Assembly (NCBI RefSeq): GCF_039503195.1 | Contig: NZ_JBCJKP010000001.1 | Span: 868,001 to 932,000, forward strand | Source of the DNA: Streptomyces mirabilis | GTDB taxonomy: Bacteria > Actinomycetota > Actinomycetes > Streptomycetales > Streptomycetaceae | DNA: 64,000 bases | Direction: 5' to 3' | In this document: one piece after another, positions 51,440 through 58,262 of the stretch | Numbering within the stretch: the first letter of the stretch is position 1 | Layout: each line of letters opens with the position of its first letter | The notes under the pieces: model-generated | Told to the model about the DNA's origin: nothing | Database searches by the model: none | The model's input: only the letters and a program-made list of their open reading frames with translations | Made by a program: the position numbers and the translations under genes

Positions 51440-53716
51440 GTGAGGACAGCGACACGGCCGGTCCGGACGAGGATCTGGGACCGATTCGCGGCATCGGACC
51501 CCGGGCTGCTGCGGCTCATGGCCGGGCTGCGGACGGTGGGGGCCATCGCGCTCACGCTCGCCGTACTGGCGCTGCTCGGGGCCAGTAAGACTCACTTGGT
51601 CGCCGGTGCCATCGCGGCCATGGCCGCGACCTTCGCCATCAAGGAGAAGCAGCAGCGCAAACAGGCGGTCACGCTCGCGCTCGGGCTGGTCGTGGCGCTC
51701 GCCGCGATGTCGCTGGGGGCGGTGCTCAGCACCCACGTGGTCGCGGGTGACCTCTTCTTCCTGGCGCTGATCTTCGCGGCCGTGTACAGCCGCCGCTTCG
51801 GTGATCGCGGAACGGCGCTGGGCCTCATCGGGTTCCAGGTCTACTTCGTGTCGCTGTTCGTCCGGGCCGGCGTCTCCGGTCTGCCGGGACTGTGCGGGAC
51901 CCTGGTCGTCGCGTTCGTGTGCAGCGCGCTGGTGCGTTTCGTCGTCGTGCCGGAGACGCCCGAGCGTGTGCTGCGTCGGCTGCGCGCGGCCTTCCGGGCC
52001 CGTCTGGCGCAACTGGTGTCCACCCAGATCGAGTTGCTGGACGCCGGACCTGACCGGGTGGAGAAGGCTCTGCAGGAGGTCAGGCGGCACACCGCCCGGC
52101 TCCACGAGAGCGCGATGATGATCCAGGGACGGCTGGCGGAGGGGACCAGCGACAGCGCCACCGCCGCGCTCGTGCAGCGGCGTATCGCCGACGCCGAGAT
52201 CGCCGCCGAGCGGCTCGGGGTGCTCATCCTGACCGCTCGCAGCGCGGAACGCGCCGACACGCTCACCCTGCATCTGCCGAACGCACCCGTGCCCGCGGCG
52301 AGCGACCGGCTCCGGGCGCAGGACGACACCACCGCCACCCTGCGCCGTGATCTCGAAGCGCTGCGCCTGCTCGTCCTGCGCCCGGTCGCCGAGGACCGCG
52401 GCACCGGGGTGGCCCATGTGCGCAACCGGCTGCTCGGTTACCGCGACGAGGAGAACCTGCCGCGCGCCTCGGCGGCCGTCCAGGACGTCTTCCGCGGGAT
52501 CGGGGAGACGGGGCGTTCCGTCCTCGGGCTGCGGCTCGCCCTCGACGGGCCGCAGGACGAGTCCGACGACACACCGTCGACGACCCGTTCCCGTGAGGAG
52601 TTGGACGCCGAGGACATCGCCATCGCCAGGGAGGAAGAGGACGAGGAGGACGCGCACGACCCCACGGGGTGGAAACGTCCGACGACCCGCACCGCGGTCC
52701 AGGTGTCGGTGGGTTCGGCCCTGGCCATCGTCGGTGGGGAGTTCCTCTCCAGTCAGCGCTGGTACTGGGCCGTGCTGACCTGCTGGGTGGTCTTCCTGAA
52801 CACGGCGTCCACCGGAGAGATCCTGGTCAAGGGGTACCGGCGGCTGCTGGGCACCGTCCTCGGCGTCGTCGCCGGCGCCCTGCTGGCGAGTCTGGTCGGC
52901 TCCCACACCTGGACCGCGTTCGCCCTGGTGCTGCTGTTCATCTTCGCGATGTTCTTCACCGCGCCGCTGTCGTACGCCCTCATGTCCTTCTTCGTCACGG
53001 CGATGCTGGGCCTGCTGTACACGCTGCTCAACACCTACAGCACCGGGGTGCTCGTCCTACGTATCGAGGAGACGGCGCTCGGCGCCACCTGTGGTGTCAT
53101 CGCGGCCGCCCTGGTGCTGCCGGTGAACACGGACCGCCGTACCGACGAGCTGCTGGCCACGGTTTTGAAGCGGCTCGGGGAGGTCACCGGTGCGGCGGTC
53201 GACCAGCTGAGCGGCGGCCCGGCGATCGAGCTGCTGGACAAGGCGCGGGATCTCGACACGGCTCTGGACGATCTACGGTCCTCCACGCAGCCGTTGACCC
53301 ACCCGATCACCCCGCTGCGGGCCCGCCGGCAGACCGCGCGCTATCTCGTGGCGCTCCTGGAGACGTGCGCGTACCACGCGCGTTCCCTGGCGGCGACGGC
53401 CGAGCTGCTGCCCTACAGCAAGACCGTCGCGGCCGATCCCCGGCTCAAGGGAGCCGGCCGGCGCATCGCGCGCAACATCGACGTCCTTGTCGCAAGGGTC
53501 GAGGACGACGACACCGAGGGCGGGGCCGAGACCGGCCCCAGCCTCGCGTCCATGCTGGAGACGGACCGGCCGGGCCTTCCCCGGCACGACCGCGTGACCG
53601 ACCGGGTCCTGCGGCATCTGCAGCGCTTGGACGAAGGCGTGATCGGCCTCGCCCGCCCCCTCGGAGTACCGGTGTCGACCCCCGCGGACACGGCGTCCCG
53701 GGGACCCGCCGCCTAG
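51440..53716 (+). CDS. FUSC-family inner membrane protein (aromatic acid/fusaric acid exporter-like)
   Basis: 758 residues. Two copies of a membrane unit are separated by a long cytosolic helical region. The first block of about five to six TM helices spans 30-170 (VGAIALTLAVLALLGASKTHLVAGAIAAMAATFAIKEKQQRKQ). A helical, acidic middle follows (about 180-410, with IAREEEDEEDAHD). The second block is GSALAIVGGEFLSSQRWYWAVLTCWVVFLNTAS to LGATCGVIAAALVLPVN. A cytosolic C-terminal helical domain ends the protein. This is the YccS/FUSC arrangement found in exporters of aromatic acids. GTG 51440 is the likely start; ATG 51518-51520 is an alternative. Confidence 0.8.
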   Translation: MRTATRPVRTRIWDRFAASDPGLLRLMAGLRTVGAIALTLAVLALLGASKTHLVAGAIAAMAATFAIKEKQQRKQAVTLALGLVVALAAMSLGAVLSTHVVAGDLFFLALIFAAVYSRRFGDRGTALGLIGFQVYFVSLFVRAGVSGLPGLCGTLVVAFVCSALVRFVVVPETPERVLRRLRAAFRARLAQLVSTQIELLDAGPDRVEKALQEVRRHTARLHESAMMIQGRLAEGTSDSATAALVQRRIADAEIAAERLGVLILTARSAERADTLTLHLPNAPVPAASDRLRAQDDTTATLRRDLEALRLLVLRPVAEDRGTGVAHVRNRLLGYRDEENLPRASAAVQDVFRGIGETGRSVLGLRLALDGPQDESDDTPSTTRSREELDAEDIAIAREEEDEEDAHDPTGWKRPTTRTAVQVSVGSALAIVGGEFLSSQRWYWAVLTCWVVFLNTASTGEILVKGYRRLLGTVLGVVAGALLASLVGSHTWTAFALVLLFIFAMFFTAPLSYALMSFFVTAMLGLLYTLLNTYSTGVLVLRIEETALGATCGVIAAALVLPVNTDRRTDELLATVLKRLGEVTGAAVDQLSGGPAIELLDKARDLDTALDDLRSSTQPLTHPITPLRARRQTARYLVALLETCAYHARSLAATAELLPYSKTVAADPRLKGAGRRIARNIDVLVARVEDDDTEGGAETGPSLASMLETDRPGLPRHDRVTDRVLRHLQRLDEGVIGLARPLGVPVSTPADTASRGPAA

Positions 53717-53774
53717 GAAGTGCAGGTCGCGGCCCGGGAAGTGCCGGTGGTCGCGATGTAGGGGGTCACGGGGC

Positions 53775-54980
53775 TCACGACTTCAGGAATGCCGCCAGGC
53801 CCTCCAGCAGCCGTTCCACGTCGTCCTCGTCGTTGTACGGCGACAGTCCGAGGCGCAGGCCTCCGGTGTCGCCCAGGCCGAGGTGGCGCGATGCCTCCAG
53901 CGCGTAGAACGTTCCCGCGGGCGCGTGCACGCTCCGCGCCGCCAGGAAGCGGTAGGCGTCGTCCGTGTCGCGGTCGTCGAAGGTCAGGAGCAGCGTGGGG
54001 GTGCGGTCGGCCGCCCGGGAGTGGATCGTGACGCCCGCGAGTGCGGCCAGGCCGTTCTCCATCCGGTCCCGCAGCGCTCGCTCGTGCCGCTCGATCGACG
54101 CGAACGCGGACCGCAGCCGGGCGCGCCGGTCGTCCGCCGGACCGGTCCCGAGACCGGCGAGCAGGTCGACGGCGGCGCGGGTGCCGGCGAGGAGCTCATA
54201 GGGCAGCGTCCCGAGCTCGAAACGCTCCGGGACCGCGTCGGAGGAGGGCAGCAGCTTGTCGGGACGCAGCGTCTCCAGCAGGGCCGGTGCGGCGGCGAGC
54301 ACGCCGTGGTGCGGGCCGAGGAACTTGTACGGCGAGCAGACGAAGAAGTCGGCGCCGAGCCGTGCGAGGTCCACGAACGTGTGCGCCGTGTAGTGCACGC
54401 CGTCGACGTAGAGCAGTGCATCCGTGCGGTGGACCAGACGGGCGATCTCCGCGACGTCGGGGAGCGTGCCGATCAGGTTGGAGGCGGCGGTGACGGCGAC
54501 CAGCCGGGTGCGTTCGGTGAGCAGTTCGCCCACGGCCGAGGGCGGGAGTTCGCCGGTGGCCGGATCGAAGTCGGCCCATCGCACCCGGGCGCCGGTCCGC
54601 TCCGCGGCCTGGAGCCAGGGGCGGATGTTGGCGTCGTGGTCGAGCCGGCTCACCACGATCTCGTCGCCGGGGGCCCAGTCCTTGGCCAGCGCCCGGGAGA
54701 AGTCGTACGTGAGTTGGGTGGCGCTGCGGCCGAAGACGACTCCCGAGGACTCCCCGCCCAACAGGTCGGCCATGGTCTGCCGGAACTCCCTGACGAGAGC
54801 CTCCGCGTTCGCCTCTCCCACCGTGACGCTCCCCCGGTTCGACAGCGGGCGGGTGAGCGCGTCGGCGATCGCCGCGCCGACCGGCGCCGGCGTCTGGGTG
54901 CCTCCCGGACCGTCGAAATACGCGATGCCGGTCCGCAGAGCGGGGATCTGGGCGCGCAACGCGCCGACGTCGTAGGTCAC
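53775..54980 (-). CDS. cysteine desulfurase-like PLP aminotransferase class V (TIGR01976 type)
   Basis: 401 residues. N-terminal YFDGPGGTQTPAPVGAAIADAL, then GVVFGRSATQLTYDFSRAL, the His/Asp pair LYVDGVHYTAHTFVDLARLGAD, and the PLP lysine in FFVCSPYKFLGPHHGVLAA. These fit the cysteine-desulfurase-like subfamily rather than IscS/SufS; no catalytic Cys loop like that of IscS is evident near the C-terminus. The reaction is not known for this subgroup. AAGGAG lies 5 nt before the GTG at 54980. It converges with the FUSC gene. Confidence 0.85.
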   Translation of the reverse strand: MTYDVGALRAQIPALRTGIAYFDGPGGTQTPAPVGAAIADALTRPLSNRGSVTVGEANAEALVREFRQTMADLLGGESSGVVFGRSATQLTYDFSRALAKDWAPGDEIVVSRLDHDANIRPWLQAAERTGARVRWADFDPATGELPPSAVGELLTERTRLVAVTAASNLIGTLPDVAEIARLVHRTDALLYVDGVHYTAHTFVDLARLGADFFVCSPYKFLGPHHGVLAAAPALLETLRPDKLLPSSDAVPERFELGTLPYELLAGTRAAVDLLAGLGTGPADDRRARLRSAFASIERHERALRDRMENGLAALAGVTIHSRAADRTPTLLLTFDDRDTDDAYRFLAARSVHAPAGTFYALEASRHLGLGDTGGLRLGLSPYNDEDDVERLLEGLAAFLKS

Positions 54981-55028
54981 TCGGGCTCCTTGGGCTGCGA
55001 TGGCGTCGTCCGCTCGGGGACGACGCCA

Positions 55029-55394
55029 TCAGGCGAGGTGTCCGGGCGGCAGGCTTCGGTAGTAGCTGCCGACCCGGGCCAGGTATGCGGGGTCCAGGGT
55101 CTCGCGGTCGGTCTGGAAGACCGGTGCCGAGGTCATCTCCTCCCGGGTGCGGGCCATGGTCACCTTCCGCGCCCGTGTGTCGATGTCGGCGACGACACCC
55201 ACAGGTACCAGAACACTCTTGCCGAAAACCCACACGCCGGTGTCGACGATCAGGTGACGCATACCGCGATCGTCGGCCTGTCGGTCCACGTGTCCCATCG
55301 TCCCGTCGCTCGCCTCGACGGTGTAGCCCGTGAGGTCCAGCGCCTCGGGGCTGCCGAACCCCGGCGCGTACGACCAGATTCTGTCGATCGTCAT
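55029..55394 (-). CDS. PRC-barrel domain protein
   Basis: 121 residues. The PRC-barrel-like beta domain is LTGYTVEASDGTMGHVDRQADDRGMRHLIVDTGVWVFGKSVLVPVGVVADIDTRARKVTMARTREEM, followed by a short Tyr-rich tail (DPAYLARVGSYYRSLPPGHLA). Such small PRC proteins are stress-induced in many actinobacteria; the role is not established. AGGAGG precedes the ATG. It lies 31 bp after a small membrane protein on the same strand and probably forms an operon with it. A second PRC-like C-terminus appears at the right end of the window. Confidence 0.85.
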   Translation of the reverse strand: MTIDRIWSYAPGFGSPEALDLTGYTVEASDGTMGHVDRQADDRGMRHLIVDTGVWVFGKSVLVPVGVVADIDTRARKVTMARTREEMTSAPVFQTDRETLDPAYLARVGSYYRSLPPGHLA

Positions 55395-55425
55395 ACTGTT
55401 CCTCCTGAATCGTCCACCCCAGGTG

Positions 55426-55602
55426 TCAGCGCCTACGGCCGCGGGTCGCCCAGCCGCCGCCGACGCCGGAGACGTGCAGAGCGAGCAGGGCCAGGCCTAT
55501 GAGCATGACGTTGGTCGACGTGAAGACGTCGTTGGTCGAGAGGTCCGCGGCATTGATCAAGAACGCGATGAACAGCACGATCGCCGCAACGATTCCGAGC
55601 AT
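55426..55602 (-). CDS. small two-TM membrane protein
   Basis: 58 residues, too short for most gene lists. The ATG at 55602 has GAGGAG 5-6 nt upstream. Two hydrophobic stretches (LGIVAAIVLFIAFLINAADL and VMLIGLALLALHVSGVGGGW) flank a polar loop, STNDVFTSTN, and the tail is basic (ATRGRRR). Streptomycete genomes carry many such proteins beside stress genes; the family is not named. It precedes the PRC-barrel gene by 31 bp in the same orientation. Confidence 0.75.
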   Translation of the reverse strand: MLGIVAAIVLFIAFLINAADLSTNDVFTSTNVMLIGLALLALHVSGVGGGWATRGRRR

Positions 55603-55933
55603 GAACTCTCCTCATCCGAAGTGGTGGTGGAGTCCGAGTGCCCCCAGGAATCCTGTCGACACAACCTCGCGCATCGGTGCGCGCCCGGAACGGGAGCCGG
55701 TCTCCGTGTACCGCTCGCGCGGGCGGAACCCCCCGTACACAAGTCCAGCCGGCCCGGACGGGGCCGAACCGCGGGTCCTGCCGTCATCATGGAGCCCACC
55801 ACCTGGGCCGCGAGTACCGATCAGTCCGCTCCTGTCGCCGCACACGCCCCCACCGGCCCGCAGCTCATCGAAAGCAGACAGCCATGGCACACACCCCGGC
55901 CGGATCGGCCCGTTCTCCCGTCGGGGCCGCTTC
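55603..55933. other. 331-bp intergenic region
   Basis: No intact gene is supported. It lies upstream of the small membrane protein on the minus strand and of a tiny hydrophobic frame on the plus strand. A purine-rich GGATTCCTGGGGGCAC on the minus strand (about 55635-55655) is the only promoter-like hint, and it is weak. Confidence 0.35.
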
Positions 55934-56032
55934 GTGAACGCGGCCCGTGTCCCGGGACTGGTCCTGCCCCTGGTCTATCTCTGCGGGCTCGTCGCGGTCC
56001 TGGTCTGGTACTGGCGGCACCGCGGCGAGTAG
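55934..56032 (+). CDS. possible 32-residue single-TM peptide
   Basis: From GTG 55934 the frame gives MNAARVPGLVLPLVYLCGLV, then AVLVWYWRHRGE and a stop: one hydrophobic helix with a charged tail. No clear Shine-Dalgarno is present (GGGG 8 nt upstream). Single-helix peptides of this look occur next to stress genes in streptomycetes. It may be real or a chance frame. Confidence 0.3.
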   Translation: MNAARVPGLVLPLVYLCGLVAVLVWYWRHRGE

Positions 56033-56087
56033 AGCGCGTACGGCGAGCAGCGAGGGGCACGGCCGGCCCCGGGCGGAGCGACCGCGG

Positions 56088-57056
56088 TCATCTTCGGGCG
56101 AGATAGCTGCGTACGGTCGTTCCGGACGCGGCGGTGTGGACGCGTACCAGGTCGGACAGGAAGTGGACGAGGAGCAGGCCCCGTCCGCCGAGTTGGTCCG
56201 GGCGCACCGGGCGGCGGCCGGCCAGGGGGTCGGTCAGGTGTCCCTCGTCACGCACCTCGCAGACGATCTGCTCGCTCTCGGCCCAGATCCGCAGCGTCCC
56301 CGAACCGCCTCCGTGCACCACGCTGTTGGTCGTCAACTCCGCGACGACGAGGTTCAGATCCTGCAGCCGGGGCGGCGCCATCCCTCGCTCCCGTGCCTCA
56401 CGCAGCGCGAAGTCGCGTGCGGCAGGCAGCAGTCCGGCGGCGAAGCGGACCGTGGCCGCTCCCGGCGGATACGGCAAGGTCTCGTTGTAGCGCGCGAGGA
56501 CGCGTTCGGGATCGTAGGCGTGGCTGACGGCGGGCCGCCCGTCGCTGATCACCACGGGGTGCGTGGCGTGTGCGTCGGCGATCACGTCGTCGGAGTGGGT
56601 TCGGGCGTCGTAAGGGCAGAGGATGGTCGCGCCGCGGCCGTGGAACGCCGTGTTGATGAGGGCTTCGTGCTGGACGCAGGCCGGGTACTCGATCGGCTTA
56701 CGGCCGTACCAGATCGGCTCCCCGATGATGCGCACAGGGCGTCCGGGGTGGGCGTCGGCGAAGGAACGCAGGACGGCGGGGATGATCCGGCCGGGGTTCC
56801 GGCCGGCCCGTGTCATGTCGATCCAGCGGACCTCGTGGGCGACCGGTCCGAGTTCCGCCTTGAGCAGTGCCAGTCGAGACGGAGGTGCCGCCACCGCCAC
56901 GGGCAGGCCGACGGCGAGGCCCTCGGACACGAACGGCAGCGTGCCTTGGGCGTACTCCTGCTCGGAGCGGTACAGGAGCGCGGGGTGCGCGAACGGCTCC
57001 GCCCGGTCTCGGACGAAGAGCGACCGCGCTCCGTCTTCTCCCTGCTCCATGCCCAC
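56088..57056 (-). CDS. anti-sigma regulator with N-terminal MEDS sensor and C-terminal HATPase
   Basis: 322 residues. Residues about 20-185 form a MEDS (DcmR-type) sensory domain: HPALLYRSEQEYAQGTLPFVSEGLAVGLPVAVAA, RWIDMTRAGRNPGRIIP, VRIIGEPIWYGRKPIEYPACVQHEALINTAF. The C-terminus is an RsbW-like ATPase (LNLVVAELTTNSVVHGGGSGTLRIW, GGRGLLLVHFLSDLVRVH). This is the RsbA arrangement, in which a sensor controls an anti-sigma kinase. GTG 57056 follows GAGG by 7 nt. It is divergent from the SigB/SigF-type sigma gene, its likely target. Confidence 0.88.
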   Translation of the reverse strand: MGMEQGEDGARSLFVRDRAEPFAHPALLYRSEQEYAQGTLPFVSEGLAVGLPVAVAAPPSRLALLKAELGPVAHEVRWIDMTRAGRNPGRIIPAVLRSFADAHPGRPVRIIGEPIWYGRKPIEYPACVQHEALINTAFHGRGATILCPYDARTHSDDVIADAHATHPVVISDGRPAVSHAYDPERVLARYNETLPYPPGAATVRFAAGLLPAARDFALREARERGMAPPRLQDLNLVVAELTTNSVVHGGGSGTLRIWAESEQIVCEVRDEGHLTDPLAGRRPVRPDQLGGRGLLLVHFLSDLVRVHTAASGTTVRSYLARR

Positions 57057-57157
57057 TGGCTCACCTCGGATCCCACTGTAGGCGGCGACGGTTGCCGTCG
57101 GTGTGCATCCGGCGGAGGGCTTCGGCGAGAAGTAGTACGGGCCCCACCTCCGGCGGG

Positions 57158-57199
57158 CCGCGGAACAGAGACGTTCCGCGGGTTTCGGAGATTGGGTGG
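57158..57199 (+). promoter_or_regulatory. 9-bp perfect inverted repeat and candidate promoter upstream of the sigma gene
   Basis: CCGCGGAAC (57158-57166) and GTTCCGCGG (57173-57181) are a perfect inverted repeat with a 6-nt spacer. The right arm supplies GTTCC, and 16 nt further is GGGTGG (57194-57199), a rough match to the GNNT / GGGTAC promoter of SigB-family factors, which often control their own gene. The site lies in the 212-bp gap between the divergent anti-sigma and sigma genes. Confidence 0.4.
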
Positions 57200-57268
57200 C
57201 ATGACTGGCTTGAGACGGGGCAGACGGGCACTGTCTTCAATTCCTTCGAACGAACTGGGGTGGATCGC

Positions 57269-58150
57269 ATGGCAGCCGTGACGGCAGCGAAGGCAACCAA
57301 CACGGCACAGCAGGCAGGGACGGCACAGGAGGAGGCACTCCCCCTGATCGACGAGCCGCTGAAGATCAGCCCGAAGGACGCGCGCTCTTTGTCGCGTCAG
57401 TTCTTCGACCGGCTGGCCGTGCTGGAGGAAGGCACGCACGACTACCAGTACGCGCGCAACACGCTCATAGAGATGAACCTCTCCCTCGTGCGCTACGCGG
57501 CGGCCCGCTTCCGCAGCCGCAACCAGGACGAGATGGAGGACATCGTCCAGGTCGGCACGATCGGGCTCATCAAGGCGATCGACCGTTTCGAGCTGACCCG
57601 CGAGGTCGAGTTCACCTCCTTCGCCGTTCCGTACATCGTCGGCGAGATCAAGCGTTTCTTCCGCGACACCAGCTGGGCCGTCCATGTGCCCCGCCGTCTT
57701 CAGGAGGCGCGGATCGAACTCGCCAAGGCGACGGAAGAACTGCGCACCCGCCTCGGCCGCACCCCGACCACGCGTGAGCTGGCCGCGCTGATGTCCCTCT
57801 CCGAGGAGGAGGTCATCGAGGCGCGCAAGGCCTCCAACGGCTACAACTCCTCGTCCCTCGACGCCGCGCTCACGGCCGACGACGGCGCGGACGGGGACAC
57901 CGTTCTCGCGGACTTCATCGGCGAGGACGATCCCTCGCTCGAACTCGTCGACGACTTCCAGTCCCTGGCCCCGCTGATCGCCGAACTGGACGAACGTCAG
58001 CGCCGGATCATCCACATGCGTTTCGTCGAGGAGCGCACCCAGGCCCAGATCGGCGAGGAACTCGGCATCTCGCAGATGCACGTCTCGCGTCTGATCACCC
58101 GCATCATCAAGCGTCTTCGCACCGGGCTGCTCGATCCCGCGGTCGCCTGA
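57269..58150 (+). CDS. RNA polymerase sigma factor, SigB/SigF/SigG group
   Basis: 293 residues. Region 2 is LIEMNLSLVRYAAARFRSRNQDEMEDIVQVGTIGLIKAIDRFELTREVEFTSFAVPYIVGEIKRFFRDTSWAVHVPRRLQE. Region 3 is RLGRTPTTRELAALMSLSEEEV, and region 4 is DERQRRIIHMRFVEERTQAQIGEELGISQMHVSRLITRIIKRLR. This is the group 3 stress/development sigma type of streptomycetes. It is probably held by the divergent MEDS-HATPase protein. GGGG lies 8 nt before ATG 57269; an in-frame GTG at 57260 is an alternative. Confidence 0.92.
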   Translation: MAAVTAAKATNTAQQAGTAQEEALPLIDEPLKISPKDARSLSRQFFDRLAVLEEGTHDYQYARNTLIEMNLSLVRYAAARFRSRNQDEMEDIVQVGTIGLIKAIDRFELTREVEFTSFAVPYIVGEIKRFFRDTSWAVHVPRRLQEARIELAKATEELRTRLGRTPTTRELAALMSLSEEEVIEARKASNGYNSSSLDAALTADDGADGDTVLADFIGEDDPSLELVDDFQSLAPLIAELDERQRRIIHMRFVEERTQAQIGEELGISQMHVSRLITRIIKRLRTGLLDPAVA

Positions 58151-58218
58151 CGCGCCACGGTCGTCCGACGCACCCGCCCCGGGCTGCGTTCTACAGGGAC
58201 AGCGTTCGACCGGGGCGC

Positions 58219-58260
58219 CACGGGACGGTCCCGCCCGAAGTCGGGCGGGACCGTCCCGTG
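58219..58260. terminator. 20-bp perfect hairpin between convergent sigma and EF-G-like genes
   Basis: Arms 58219-58238 and 58241-58260 are perfectly complementary, separated by two bases. It lies 69 bp after the sigma gene stop and 3 bp beyond the EF-G-like stop, and can end transcription from both sides. Confidence 0.85.
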
Positions 58261-58262
58261 CG

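Noticed and set aside
57194..57199. Firm call of an autoregulated SigB promoter before the sigma gene
   Set aside because: GGGTGG differs from GGGTAC at one key position and the -35 is poor, so it is kept only as a candidate inside the regulatory entry.
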